64,000 nt of DNA, from positions 682,001-746,000 of the forward strand of contig NZ_QGGW01000001.1 in NCBI RefSeq assembly GCF_003148775.1. Reading direction: 5' to 3'. The notes beneath the pieces were generated by a model. That model saw only the letters and a list, made by a program, of their open reading frames with translations. It was not told where the DNA came from and made no database searches. A program made the translations under genes and the position numbers. Of this stretch, positions 1-9,199 are shown piece after piece (position 1 is the stretch's first letter; every line of letters begins with the position of its first letter). The DNA comes from Roseicyclus mahoneyensis (GTDB taxonomy: Bacteria; Pseudomonadota; Alphaproteobacteria; Rhodobacterales; Rhodobacteraceae).

Positions 1-367
1 GATGCGCGCCGCGTGCCCTGACCATGGCATTGTTGCGATTGATCCGGTCGTACAGCGGGTGCAGCGGGCCGCCGTTCGGAGCCTTGCGCATCACACCCCA
101 AACCTTGCCCGATGCCTTGAACGCGGCCTCACGCTCGGCACTGACACAACCTTTGCCGGCCCAGCCCGCGGTTTCCTCGCCGTGCAGCACTGCGTCCCAG
201 ACATGAGTGTCGTGCAGTTTCGCCGTCGAGGTCTCCAGGCTGTGGGTCACCCCTCTGTCGGCTTCGACGCCGATGTGCGCCGTCATTCCAAAATACCAGT
301 CATTGCCCTTCGTGATCGACGGCATCTCGGGGTCGCGCGCCACCGCCTTTTCCCGCCGCGTCTGCTA
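1..367 (-). pseudogene. IS5-family transposase remnant, truncated by window edge
   Basis: Read on the minus strand from 364 down to 1, one open frame resembles the C-terminal half of an IS5-type DDE transposase. It contains the stretch DPEMPSITKG, then NDWYFGMTAHIGVEAD, VSAEREAAFKASGKVWGVMR and a final MVRARG. An in-frame TAG at 365-367 cuts it off from any N-terminal half. The position where relatives usually carry WADKGY reads WAGKGC here, so a likely catalytic Asp has become Gly. Both points say the copy is dead. The family assignment rests on recalled motif resemblance. The left boundary lies outside the window, and no terminal inverted repeat was recognised between 367 and the tRNA. Confidence 0.7.
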
Positions 368-540
368 CGTCTTCATCGCGTCGCGAAGACCGGCAAAGGC
401 GGGCTGTTTTGGCAAAGAACGATGCTTTTGCAGGACTGCCTAAGTCTACCGGATCAGACGAGCATCGGGAGGTTTGAACTTGCCTCAGAAAAAAGCAGGG
501 CTCCCTGAGCCCACAGACGAAAACATTTGCGAGAGAAAAA

Positions 541-617
<77 letters not shown>

Positions 618-628
618 AGCTCTGGCGC

Positions 629-657
629 GGTATAGCCGCCCCTCCTCGGCCTCGCAA
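629..657 (-). promoter_or_regulatory. Candidate sigma70-type promoter for tRNA-Arg
   Basis: On the minus strand TTGCGA (-35, 652-657) is followed after 17 bp by TATACC (-10, 629-634). The -10 box ends 12 bp before the first tRNA base, which suits a short tRNA leader. This is consensus matching only. Confidence 0.4.
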
Positions 658-670
658 CGGCAAATCAAGC

Positions 671-1804
671 CTATTCGGCAGCCTGCGCCTCGGCAGCACG
701 GGCGGCTTCGATCTCGGCGGCCTTCTTTTCCACCTGTTCGACGATATGCTCGATCATGCCATCGTTCGACAACTTGTGGCTTTGCGCGCCCGCCAGATAG
801 ACCATGCCCGACCCGGCCCCGCCGCCGGTAAAGCCCACGTCGGTCATCAGTGCCTCGCCGGGGCCGTTCACCACACAGCCGATGATCGAGAGCGACATCG
901 GCGTCTTGATGTGTTCCAGACGTTTTTCCAGCGCCTCGACCGTCTTGATGACGTCAAAGCCCTGCCGCGCACAGCTGGGGCAGGAGATGATGTTGACGCC
1001 CCGGTGGCGCAGGCCCAGCGATTTCAGGATCTCGAAGCCGACCTTGACCTCTTCCACCGGATCGGCCGACAGCGAGACGCGGATCGTGTCGCCGATGCCC
1101 ATCCACAAAAGGTTGCCCAGCCCGATCGCCGATTTGATCGTGCCGGTCATCAGGCCGCCAGCCTCCGTGATGCCCAGATGGATCGGGGCGTCCGTCGCCT
1201 CGGCCAGCCCCTGATAGGCGGCCGCCGCCATGAACACATCCGAGGCCTTCACGCTGATCTTGAATTCATGGAAGTCATTGTCTTGCAAGATGCGGATATG
1301 ATCGAGCCCGCTTTCGATCATCGCATCTGGGCAAGGCTCGCCGTATTTGTCGAGCAGGTGCTTTTCCAGACTGCCCGCGTTCACCCCGATCCGGATGGAA
1401 CAATTATGGTCGCGCGCGGCCTTGATGACCTCGCGCACGCGCTTTTCGTCGCCGATGTTGCCGGGGTTGATCCGCAGGCAGGCCGCGCCCGCCTCGGCGG
1501 CCTCGATGCCGCGCTTGTAGTGGAAATGGATGTCGGCCACGATCGGCACCGGGCTTTCGCGCACGATCTCCTTCAGCGCCTTGGCGCTGGCCTCGTCGGG
1601 CACCGAGACACGCACGATATCGGCGCCAGCCTCGGCGCAGCGCTGGATCTGGCCGATGGTTCCCGCGACATCCGTGGTCAGCGTGTTGGTCATCGTCTGC
1701 ACGCTGATCGGAGCGTCGCCGCCCACGGGCACGGAGCCGACATGGATCTGGCGGCTCTTGCGGCGGTCGATGTTGCGCCAGGGGCGGATGGGATTGTGGG
1801 ACAT
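671..1804 (-). CDS. ispG: 4-hydroxy-3-methylbut-2-en-1-yl diphosphate synthase IspG
   Basis: IspG (GcpE) makes HMBPP from MEcPP, the penultimate step of the MEP isoprenoid pathway, using a [4Fe-4S] cluster. The 377-aa product is the compact two-domain bacterial form: an N-terminal TIM barrel and a C-terminal cluster domain. The cluster ligands are visible as C275-P-S-C278 and C310 ([10 protein letters not shown]), with the conserved Glu at 317. ATG at 1804 is preceded by AAAGG on the minus strand. The gene lies between the RodZ-like gene and the tRNA, both on the same strand. The pathway entry enzyme dxr is also in this window, at 48929-50110. Confidence 0.96.
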   Translation of the reverse strand: MSHNPIRPWRNIDRRKSRQIHVGSVPVGGDAPISVQTMTNTLTTDVAGTIGQIQRCAEAGADIVRVSVPDEASAKALKEIVRESPVPIVADIHFHYKRGIEAAEAGAACLRINPGNIGDEKRVREVIKAARDHNCSIRIGVNAGSLEKHLLDKYGEPCPDAMIESGLDHIRILQDNDFHEFKISVKASDVFMAAAAYQGLAEATDAPIHLGITEAGGLMTGTIKSAIGLGNLLWMGIGDTIRVSLSADPVEEVKVGFEILKSLGLRHRGVNIISCPSCARQGFDVIKTVEALEKRLEHIKTPMSLSIIGCVVNGPGEALMTDVGFTGGGAGSGMVYLAGAQSHKLSNDGMIEHIVEQVEKKAAEIEAARAAEAQAAE

Positions 1805-1890
1805 GATCGGCCTTTGCGTCGGTCTTGACGTGACTTTTGCGCAAGATAGCCGGGTCGGGCGCTGGGAACAACGGGCGCGGCGCGCCTGCG

Positions 1891-3141
1891 TTACTGGGTC
1901 CCGTCCACAGACAGGACAAGCGCGGCCACATCGGGCAGATCGGGGTCGGCCTGCGCATCGGCCATGGCGAAATTCGCGCTGATCGCATCGGCCGACAATT
2001 CCACGTCGCGCGCGATGGTGGCACCGGGTCCGGCAGGGCCCATGGTGACGCCGTTCACCGCGAAATAGACCGATCCCGCATTGCCCGACCGCAGGCGCGG
2101 TGCCTGCTCGGCAATGGGCACGGTGTAGCTGTCACCGCGATTGAGCGTGCCCTCGAACAAGGTCGCCCCCGAGGCCGAGGTGACGCGCACCCATGACGGG
2201 CGGACGGCAAAGACCACAAGCTCTTCGCGGCGCGCGGCGGTGACCTGCACAGGGCTTGCCGCGGCGGGTTCGTCGGCCTCAACACCCCCTGCCGCCGCCA
2301 CGAGGCGCGGTGCCTCACGCGACGAAGCGCGGTCCAGACCGCCCAGCGTACCGACTTCGTCAGGATCAAGGGTCGCCAGCGCCCCGTCACGCGGCGTCAA
2401 CACCGGCGCCTCGAGCGCTTCAGGGCGGTACAGACGCCCCAATGTATCCGGCCCTGGCATGGCGATGTCGAAGCCCTGCGGCGCGGCAAAAGCCCCGTCG
2501 GTCGCACCGGCCAGCGGATCAAGCTGTGCCAGAGGCAGCGGCGCTTGATCAACCGGGGCGATCTGCAGGCGCTGGATGTCATGCAAGATGGCCCAAGCCC
2601 CGTAGCCCAGACCCATCACCACCGCGATCAGCACGGCAAAGGACCCCAGCGCGCCCGGCTCCACCCCCGACAAAAGGCTGTCGCGCTTGGGGGCAAAGCT
2701 GATGCGCGCGCCCTTTATGACCTCATTGGGATCAAGCTTGCGCGGGGGAGCGTCGCTGATCATGCGCTTGGCGTCGCGGGCCTGCTGCGCCGAAGGCCCG
2801 TGGACGCCATAAAAACCTGTCTCCTCGCAGAAGCGGCGGAAGGTCCATTCCGGATCCATGGCGAGATACCGCGCGTAGGAGCGCACATATCCGGCGATGA
2901 AACCGGGCGAGGAGAAAGCGCCGACATCCCCGTTCTCGATGGCCGCGATATAGGCGGCGCGGATCTTGAGTTCGCGCTCGACATCGAGGAGCGACTTGCC
3001 AAGCGTCGCCCGCTCGCCGCGCATCAGATCGCCGAGCGCCACATCGGTGACGTCATAACCATCAAAACCACCTATGGCCGATCGGGCGGCAACCGCTGCG
3101 GCGGTTTCCTGTCCCTTCGACTGGCCGTGGTCGTGCGCCAT
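1891..3141 (-). CDS. RodZ-like protein: helix-turn-helix, one membrane span, DUF4115-like tail
   Basis: The 416-aa protein has an N-terminal HTH of the Cro/RodZ type (about residues 35-95: [14 protein letters not shown], then [20 protein letters not shown]). A basic linker follows, then a single hydrophobic span (about 164-187) and a long low-complexity Ala/Pro/Glu-rich stretch. The C-terminal beta-rich domain (about 310-405) resembles DUF4115. This is the RodZ layout, in which the HTH binds MreB and the tail is periplasmic, so a role in cell shape is the family expectation. It is followed on the same strand by ispG, as in many proteobacteria. It could instead be a membrane-bound regulator. 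Confidence 0.8.
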   Translation of the reverse strand: MAHDHGQSKGQETAAAVAARSAIGGFDGYDVTDVALGDLMRGERATLGKSLLDVERELKIRAAYIAAIENGDVGAFSSPGFIAGYVRSYARYLAMDPEWTFRRFCEETGFYGVHGPSAQQARDAKRMISDAPPRKLDPNEVIKGARISFAPKRDSLLSGVEPGALGSFAVLIAVVMGLGYGAWAILHDIQRLQIAPVDQAPLPLAQLDPLAGATDGAFAAPQGFDIAMPGPDTLGRLYRPEALEAPVLTPRDGALATLDPDEVGTLGGLDRASSREAPRLVAAAGGVEADEPAAASPVQVTAARREELVVFAVRPSWVRVTSASGATLFEGTLNRGDSYTVPIAEQAPRLRSGNAGSVYFAVNGVTMGPAGPGATIARDVELSADAISANFAMADAQADPDLPDVAALVLSVDGTQ

Positions 3142-3302
3142 GAATGCCCTGCCCCCTGCGCCACTCGCATGTCACCCATCATGTGGTGTGTCTGCGGCAG
3201 CATTTCACTAGATCTTACGCGAAGGACAGGTGATTCCCCAATAGCCGTCGCTTCATCCGACGCTTACCACGGTCAAAAGCAATGTTGCACCAGCAGAAAT
3301 CG

Positions 3303-4526
3303 TCACGCCGACATCTCGGCGCGATTCAGCGCACAATGGCTCCAGAGTGCGTCCATCGCATGCACCAGCGCATCCATCGACCGCGGGTCATGCACCGGCG
3401 AGGGCGTGAAACGCAGGCGTTCCGTCCCGCGCGGCACAGTGGGATAGTTGATCGGCTGCACATAGATGCCGAACTCGGTCAGCAACATGTCCGAGATCTT
3501 CTTTGTGTGCACCGGGTCACCCACGATGACGGGCACGATGTGGCTGCCGTGATCGATGATCGGCAGGCCCATGCCCTTGAGCCGCAGCTTGAGCACCTTG
3601 GCCCGTTCCTGATGCAGGTCGCGCAAGCTCTGGTCGGTCTTGAGGTGGCGCACACTGGCCGCGGCACCGGCCGCAACGGCGGGCGGGATCGAGGTGGTAA
3701 AGATGAAGCCCGGGGCGTAACTGCGCACGGCGTCACACATTTTCGCACTGGCTGCGATATAGCCGCCCATCACGCCATAGGCCTTGCCCAGCGTGCCGTT
3801 GATGATGTCGATGCGGTCCATCAGGCCCAGTTTCTCGGCCACGCCGCCACCGCGCGGGCCGTACATGCCGACGGCATGCACCTCGTCGAGATAGGTCAGC
3901 GCGCCGAATTCCTCGGCCAGCGCGACGATCTCGGCGATGGGGCCGAAATCGCCATCCATCGAATAGACCGACTCAAAGGCGATCAGTTTGGGCGCGGCAG
4001 GATCGTCCGCCGCAAGTTTGGCGCGCAAGTCCTTGAGATCGTTGTGCTTGAAGATACGCTTGGAGCCGCCGTTGCGGCGGATGCCCTCGATCATCGAGGC
4101 GTGGTTCAATTCGTCCGAATAGATGATCAGCCCCGGAAACAGCAGCGGCAGCGTGCTCAGCGTCGCGTCATTGGCGATATAGGCCGAGGTGAAGACCAGC
4201 GCCGCCTCCTTGCCATGCAGGTCCGACAGCTCTGCCTCCAGCCGCTTGTGATAGACCGTCGTGCCCGAGATGTTGCGCGTGCCGCCTGACCCCGCGCCGG
4301 TGGCCTCCAGCGCCTCGTGCATGGCGGACAGAACGACCGGATGCTGGCCCATGCCCAGATAGTCATTGCCGCACCAAACGGTGATGCCTTGCTCGGTGCC
4401 GTCGGGCTTTTTCCAGACCGCATGGGGAAAGTTGCCGCGGCGACGTTCGATGTCGATGAAGGTGCGGTAACGCCCTTCGCTGTGAAGACGGCCCAAGGCG
4501 GTGTCGAGTGCGGTATCGTAGTTCAC
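3303..4526 (-). CDS. hemA: 5-aminolevulinate synthase (ALAS)
   Basis: This is a PLP enzyme that condenses glycine and succinyl-CoA into 5-aminolevulinate, the first tetrapyrrole precursor in alphaproteobacteria (Shemin pathway). I start it at GTG 4526 ([15 protein letters not shown]) rather than the upstream ATG at 4601. GGGGAG sits 7 nt before the GTG, and the resulting 407 aa equals the usual Rhodobacter length. PLP lysine is K248 in NGTLGKAYG. The substrate-site [10 protein letters not shown] (about 214-223) and the glycine-rich [13 protein letters not shown] (about 76-88) are intact. It appears to be monocistronic and has an FNR-type palindrome 127 bp upstream, which suggests oxygen control. 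Confidence 0.97.
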   Translation of the reverse strand: MNYDTALDTALGRLHSEGRYRTFIDIERRRGNFPHAVWKKPDGTEQGITVWCGNDYLGMGQHPVVLSAMHEALEATGAGSGGTRNISGTTVYHKRLEAELSDLHGKEAALVFTSAYIANDATLSTLPLLFPGLIIYSDELNHASMIEGIRRNGGSKRIFKHNDLKDLRAKLAADDPAAPKLIAFESVYSMDGDFGPIAEIVALAEEFGALTYLDEVHAVGMYGPRGGGVAEKLGLMDRIDIINGTLGKAYGVMGGYIAASAKMCDAVRSYAPGFIFTTSIPPAVAAGAAASVRHLKTDQSLRDLHQERAKVLKLRLKGMGLPIIDHGSHIVPVIVGDPVHTKKISDMLLTEFGIYVQPINYPTVPRGTERLRFTPSPVHDPRSMDALVHAMDALWSHCALNRAEMSA

Positions 4527-4653
4527 TGGCTGTCTCCCCTTCCCGACCATCCCGCTGCGTAGAACGGCCGACAGGCTCATGGCTCTTAGCTCCCCGCACA
4601 CTTAAGGCGCAGGGCGTGTGACGACCAAGTTACAAATTGCCGCGCTCCGGACA

Positions 4654-4667
4654 TTGACCTGAGTCAA
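4654..4667. promoter_or_regulatory. FNR/FnrL-type palindrome upstream of hemA
   Basis: TTGACCTGAGTCAA is a perfect inverted repeat with spacer CTGA and matches the FNR-family core TTGA-N6-TCAA. It sits 127 bp upstream of the hemA GTG and 27 bp beyond the end of the 4695-5261 gene. FnrL control of hemA is known in Rhodobacter; binding here is inferred. Confidence 0.65.
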
Positions 4668-4694
4668 TCTTCCGTGTCGCACCCCTCGCCGTGC

Positions 4695-5261
4695 CTAACC
4701 CTCGATCACGGCGCGACAATCTTCGGCGCCGCAGGCCGCGATGGCCGCCGCCGGGCTCTCGCCGATGCCCCATTGCCCGGTCGCGGGGCTGATCGCCATG
4801 GCGCGCGCGCGTCGCGCGAGCGCGCGGTAGTCATCGGCTAGCGCCGCCGTCGCCTCGGCCGACAATTGCAGCGCCCGCCCCGGCTGCCAGCCCTCGGGTC
4901 GGATCACCATGACGACGACGCACGCCTCGCCACAGGCCGCAAGGGCGGCGGCGCGCGCATTGTCCTCGTCGTGGTAATTGGCCGCAAGCGAGGTGCGCGG
5001 CGAGGCCAGACCCGATGCCGGATGGATCGCCATCGCGGCATAATAGGGCTGCGGCTGGATCAGGTTGATCTGCTCGAGCGTGGCGATATCGGCGGGCGAA
5101 AGGCTGGCATCGGGAAACACCTGCCATTCGACCGCCCCGTCCTCGGCAAAGACCAGATCGCGGGCATCGCGCAGGCCGGGCAGGTCTTGCGCCGCGGCAG
5201 GCAGACCAATGGCCAAGCCGAAAAGCGCGGCACAGATACGGGCAGGTTTAGCTCTGGCCAT
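4695..5261 (-). CDS. Secreted cysteine-containing protein with an internal duplication
   Basis: The 188-aa product has a signal peptide (about 1-24, ending PAAAQ). It then shows two related modules. The first, 77-120, starts AMAIHPASG and ends AACGEACVVV. The second, 154-186, starts AMAISPATG and ends AACGAEDCRAV. Each carries a Cys pair (C110/C114 and C177/C182) that could form disulfides in the periplasm. The modules are reminiscent of DUF4189, which I offer only as a lead. GAGGGAGA lies just before ATG 5261, so this start is favoured over the longer frame. Homologues next to hemA in this family may be annotated after that neighbour, but nothing here supports an ALAS activity. Confidence 0.75.
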   Translation of the reverse strand: MARAKPARICAALFGLAIGLPAAAQDLPGLRDARDLVFAEDGAVEWQVFPDASLSPADIATLEQINLIQPQPYYAAMAIHPASGLASPRTSLAANYHDEDNARAAALAACGEACVVVMVIRPEGWQPGRALQLSAEATAALADDYRALARRARAMAISPATGQWGIGESPAAAIAACGAEDCRAVIEG

Positions 5262-5397
5262 GATATCTCTCCCTCGGGTTCCAGCCGCCGTCTGGCCCGC
5301 TTCATACCCAAGCGCGTGCCGCCCGGCAACCGCTGGACATTCCCCGGCCCTACGGGCCAGTGTCGCGCGCACCCCCTGGCCTGACCGGAGATACCCC

Positions 5398-6774
5398 ATG
5401 TCGCTCGACGCCATCCTCGCCCGTCTCGATGCCGATCTCGACGCCGCCACCGCGCGCCTGTTCGAGTTGCTGCGCATCCCGTCGATCTCGACCGATCCGG
5501 CCTTTGCAACCGATGTGCGCCGGGCGGCGGAGTGGCTGCGCGACGATCTGGCGACCATCGGCTTCGACGCACAGGTGCATGACACCCCGGGCCATCCCAT
5601 GGTGATGGGCCAGATCGACGGACCGGGGCCGCATCTGTTGTTCTACGGGCATTACGACGTGCAGCCGGTCGACCCGCTGTCGCTGTGGGACCGCGACCCG
5701 TTCGACCCCGCCTTGCAAGACACCCCAAAGGGAAAGGTGATCCGCGCGCGCGGGGCGGCCGACGACAAGGGGCAGTTGATGACCTTCCTCGAGGCCTGCC
5801 GGGCGATCAAGGCCGAGACGGGCCGCCTGCCGTGCAAGATCACCGTCTTCTTCGAGGGTGAGGAGGAATCGGGCTCGCCCTCCCTCGTCCCCTATCTCAA
5901 GGCGCATGGCGACGCGCTCAAGGCCGATCTGGCGCTGATCTGCGACACCGGCCTGTTCACCGATGACGTGCCCGCCATCGTCACCCAGCTGCGCGGCATG
6001 CTGGGCGAGGAGATGACCATCACCGGCCCGCGCATCGACCTGCATTCGGGGATGTATGGCGGCATGGCGATGAACCCGATCCGGGTTTTGACGCGCATTC
6101 TGGGCGGGTTGCACGACGACCAGGGCCGGGTGCAGGTGCCGGGGTTCTATGACGATGTGGCCGAGATTTCCGACGATCTGCGCACGCAGTGGCAGACGCT
6201 CGACTTCGATGCCAACGCCTTTCTGGGCGAGGTCGGACAGTCGCAACCGGCAGGCGAGGCGGGGCGGATGCCGCTTGAAATGCTGTGGTCGCGCCCGACC
6301 GCGGAAATCAACGGCATCTGGGGCGGCTACACCGGCGCGGGTTTCAAGACCGTGCTGCCCGCGCAGGCCCATGCCAAGGTCTCTTTCCGGCTGGTCGCCG
6401 CGCAGGACCCGCTCAAGCTGCGCGCGGCCTTCCGGGCTTGGGTCGAGGCGCAACTGCCCACCGATTGCACGGTGACGTGGACGGCGCATGGCGCCTCGCC
6501 CGCCAGCCGGATGGACATCGGCCACCCCGCCTTCGAGATCGCGCGCAAGGCGCTGTCGCTCGAATGGCCGGGCGAGGCCGCCTTCATCGGCGGCGGCGGC
6601 TCGATCCCGGTGGCGGGCCATTTCAAGGAGATCCTCGGGATGGATTCGCTGCTGGCGGGCTTTGGCAAGGATGATGACGCGATCCATTCCCCGAACGAGA
6701 AATACGATCTGAGCAGCTTTCACCGCGGCCAGCGGGCCTGGGCGCGCATCCTGACCGGCATCGCCGAGGGCTGA
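5398..6774 (+). CDS. M20-family dipeptidase / peptidase
   Basis: The 458-aa product is an M20 metallopeptidase of the dipeptidase/ArgE-DapE superfamily, expected to bind two zinc ions and hydrolyse small peptides in the cytoplasm. Metal-site motifs are in order: YGHYDVQPV, GAADDKGQ and the catalytic FFEGEEESGSPS. A dimerisation domain fills the middle, and the late metal-binding motif is near the C-terminus (DAIHSPNEKYD). The start at ATG 5398 follows a weak CGGAG and removes a 111-residue antisense-derived extension. It is transcribed alone, divergent from the secreted protein and convergent with the MATE gene. Confidence 0.9.
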   Translation: MSLDAILARLDADLDAATARLFELLRIPSISTDPAFATDVRRAAEWLRDDLATIGFDAQVHDTPGHPMVMGQIDGPGPHLLFYGHYDVQPVDPLSLWDRDPFDPALQDTPKGKVIRARGAADDKGQLMTFLEACRAIKAETGRLPCKITVFFEGEEESGSPSLVPYLKAHGDALKADLALICDTGLFTDDVPAIVTQLRGMLGEEMTITGPRIDLHSGMYGGMAMNPIRVLTRILGGLHDDQGRVQVPGFYDDVAEISDDLRTQWQTLDFDANAFLGEVGQSQPAGEAGRMPLEMLWSRPTAEINGIWGGYTGAGFKTVLPAQAHAKVSFRLVAAQDPLKLRAAFRAWVEAQLPTDCTVTWTAHGASPASRMDIGHPAFEIARKALSLEWPGEAAFIGGGGSIPVAGHFKEILGMDSLLAGFGKDDDAIHSPNEKYDLSSFHRGQRAWARILTGIAEG

Positions 6775-6783
6775 GAGCGGCAA

Positions 6784-6853
6784 GAGGCTCCGCCCCGTCG
6801 CCATCGGCCTTGCGGCCGATGGCGTCTCCCCTAAGTATTTGGAAAGCATAGAT
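6784..6853 (+). repeat. 3' intergenic element, copy C: hairpins plus TATTT..GAAA tail
   Basis: This lies between convergent genes, after the M20 stop at 6774. GAGGCTCCGCCCC is followed by a perfect 11-bp stem (6799-6809 with 6814-6824, loop TTGC), and then CCCCTAAGTATTTGGAAAGCATAGA. The tail resembles those at 27353-27372, 29033-29055 and about 31763-31787. The stem could terminate transcription. Confidence 0.5.
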
Positions 6854-6861
6854 AGAGGCGA

Positions 6862-8226
6862 TCAGGCCGGCGCTGCGCCGACCGGTCGCCGTGCGGGCCC
6901 CCGCCAGAACCGCGTCATCATCAGGCCTGCGGCGAAGGCTAGGCCAACCACAAGACCCCACCAGATCCCCGGCCCCTCGAAGCCGAGCGGAAAGCCGATG
7001 ACCCATGCCGCGGGCAGGCCCAGCAGCCAATACGAGATCAGCGCGTAGATCATCGGCACGCGCGTGTCTTGCGTCCCCCGCAAGAGGCCCAGCGCCATGA
7101 CCTGCCCCGCATCGGCCAACTGGAACAGCGCCGCGACGATCAGCAGGCTTGCGCCAAGGGCCAGGATCTCGGGGCGGAGCGGGTCGCCCGGATCGAGGAA
7201 GAGGCCGATCAGCGCCTCGGGGATCAGCACGAAGCCCAGGATCGTCAGCGCCACCATGGCCCCCGACAAGATCAGCGCGGCGATGGCGGCCAGCCGCAGG
7301 TTCTCCACGTCGCCGGTGCCCCAGGCCCGGCCCGCGCGCACGGTGGCGGCCTGGCTCAGGCCGATATGGACCATGAAGGTGACCGAGCAGATCTGCAGCG
7401 CGATGCCATGGGCGGCCAGCGGGTTCGGCCCCAGCCAGCCCATCATCACCATCGTCGCCATGAACAGCCCCGATTCCGACAAAAGCGTCAGTGCGATGGG
7501 CCAGCCGAGGCGGAAAACCTGCGCGAAGGCCTCCCAATCAGGGCGCCAGAAGCGGGCGAAAAGCGTGTCTTGCTTGAGGTCGCGGTGCAGGCCCGCATGC
7601 AGCGCCAGCACCAGCGCGATCAGCGCCTGCGTCCCGATCGAGGCATAGGCCGCCCCCGCAATCCCCAATTCCGGCGCGCCCAGATTGCCGAAGATCAAGA
7701 GCCAGTTCAGACCCGCGTTCAGACAGGCCCCCGCCAGCACCGCATAAAGCACCACCCGCGCATGATCGAGCGCCGAGAGATGGCTGCGCAGCACCGTCAT
7801 CACCACGGCGGGCGCGATGCCCCAGCCCGCGATGCGCAGGTAGATCTCGCCCATGGTGGCGATTTCCTCAGACTGCCCCAACGTGCGCAAGATGGTCCCC
7901 GAGAACACGAACAGCGGCATGACCAGCGCCGAAAAGATCAGCGCGATCCACAGGCCCATTCGGGTGATCCGCCGCACCTGCCGCCGGTCGTCATTGGCCG
8001 CCGCGGCTGCCACCATCGGCATGACGGCAAGGCCAAACCCCATGCCAAGGATCAAAACGACATGGAAATACGATCCCCCCAGCGCCACGGCGGCCAGTTC
8101 CGGCACGCCATACCAGCCCATCATCACCGTGTCCGTCACGGTGATGGCAATCTGTGCCAGCATGCCGCCGATCAGAGGCAGGCCAAGACTGAGGGTGGCG
8201 CGGAGATGGGCGGACAGGGACGTCAT
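6862..8226 (-). CDS. MATE-family (NorM-like) efflux transporter
   Basis: The 454-aa integral membrane protein has about twelve hydrophobic segments in two homologous halves, typical of the MATE family, which exports cationic drugs, dyes or metabolites using Na+ or H+. The characteristic N-terminal LGLPLIGGMLAQIAITVTDT and the second-half GWPIALTLLSESGLFMATM are visible. ATG 8226 gives the expected length; the longer reading frame adds an unlikely Arg/Trp-rich leader. It is convergent with the M20 gene and lies 49 bp downstream of the NicO gene, possibly in the same transcript. The substrate cannot be inferred. Confidence 0.9.
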   Translation of the reverse strand: MTSLSAHLRATLSLGLPLIGGMLAQIAITVTDTVMMGWYGVPELAAVALGGSYFHVVLILGMGFGLAVMPMVAAAAANDDRRQVRRITRMGLWIALIFSALVMPLFVFSGTILRTLGQSEEIATMGEIYLRIAGWGIAPAVVMTVLRSHLSALDHARVVLYAVLAGACLNAGLNWLLIFGNLGAPELGIAGAAYASIGTQALIALVLALHAGLHRDLKQDTLFARFWRPDWEAFAQVFRLGWPIALTLLSESGLFMATMVMMGWLGPNPLAAHGIALQICSVTFMVHIGLSQAATVRAGRAWGTGDVENLRLAAIAALILSGAMVALTILGFVLIPEALIGLFLDPGDPLRPEILALGASLLIVAALFQLADAGQVMALGLLRGTQDTRVPMIYALISYWLLGLPAAWVIGFPLGFEGPGIWWGLVVGLAFAAGLMMTRFWRGPARRPVGAAPA

Positions 8227-8275
8227 GGCCCTGCCCTTAGACCCGCCGCGCGCGCCCGGCAAGCCGCAGGCGTCG

Positions 8276-9199
8276 CTAGAGCGCGGCCAGCGCCAGTTGG
8301 CTCGCCAGAACCGCGACCAGCGCGCCCACCGCGATCTCGAGGATGGGCTGCGCGCGCGCCAGCACGCCCGACCCCGCAAACCCCGCCAATACGCCACGCC
8401 TGAGGGTCACGGCGGCAATCGCCACCGCGATGGTCACCGAGGCGGTGCCAAGCGCCATCGCCAGCGTGCCCATGATCCCGACGGCAAAGATCCCCATCTG
8501 CGCGGTCAAGATAAGCACGAAAAGCGCGCCTGTGCAGGGCCGGATGGCGACCGCGCCCACCAGAACCGCGATGTCGCGCCAGCCGGTCGCCTGCGCCAGC
8601 GCGGCCGGATCGGGGGTGTGGACATGGCCGCAGGTGGCGCAGTCATCGCCATGGTCATGGTGGTGATGCGCGCGCGCGTCGTGATGGAGGTCTGCGCCAA
8701 CCCTGCGAGCCGCCCAAAGGCCCCGCAGCCCGCGCCAGACCAGCCAGAGCCCGACCAAAGCGATGGCCCCAAAGCTGAGCGGGGCGAAAAGCCGGTCGGC
8801 CATCGCGGTCATCTGCTCGCGCCCCAGCTGCCAGACCCAGAGCCCAAGCGCCACCAGCGCCACCGCGGTCGCACCCTGCGCGAGGCTCGAGGCCAGCGCC
8901 ACAGCCGAAAGCCGGGCCGCGCCCACGGCACGCGCTGCCCCGTAGCCGCCGATCAAAAGCTTGCCATGACCGGGACCTGCCGCATGGAAAAACCCGTAAG
9001 CAAAGCAGACCGCCAAGAAACCGCCAAGCGCCGCGGGCTCGCCCGCCCGGAGCGCGCGCAAGCCCCGCGCCATGGCGTTTTGGGCAACCTGCTGCCCCTC
9101 GAGCGCCCAGAGCTGCAACACGCGGTCTGCCCCCGACAGCACGAGCGTGGCCAGCGCGACGATCAGCAGCGCGGCGGCAAGGGCGATCATTCGGGGCAT
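8276..9199 (-). CDS. NicO/RcnA-type nickel-cobalt transporter
   Basis: The 307-aa membrane protein has about six spans and a His-rich cytoplasmic loop (DARAHHHHDHGDDCATCGHV). The first half carries AAGPGHGKLLIGGYG, the HX-type metal motif of the NicO family, and the second half carries AIRPCTGALFVLILTA. Members move Ni2+ or Co2+ outward or inward. Its start overlaps the end of the DUF1007 gene by 13 bp, so the two are translationally coupled; this pairing is common in Rhodobacteraceae. Direction of transport cannot be decided from sequence. A link to cobalt for the B12-dependent NrdJ at the other end of the window is only a thought. Confidence 0.88.
   Translation of the reverse strand: MPRMIALAAALLIVALATLVLSGADRVLQLWALEGQQVAQNAMARGLRALRAGEPAALGGFLAVCFAYGFFHAAGPGHGKLLIGGYGAARAVGAARLSAVALASSLAQGATAVALVALGLWVWQLGREQMTAMADRLFAPLSFGAIALVGLWLVWRGLRGLWAARRVGADLHHDARAHHHHDHGDDCATCGHVHTPDPAALAQATGWRDIAVLVGAVAIRPCTGALFVLILTAQMGIFAVGIMGTLAMALGTASVTIAVAIAAVTLRRGVLAGFAGSGVLARAQPILEIAVGALVAVLASQLALAAL

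Noticed and set aside
3303-4601. hemA starting at ATG 4601
   Set aside because: The 25 extra residues lack family similarity, whereas GTG 4526 has a ribosome site and gives 407 aa.
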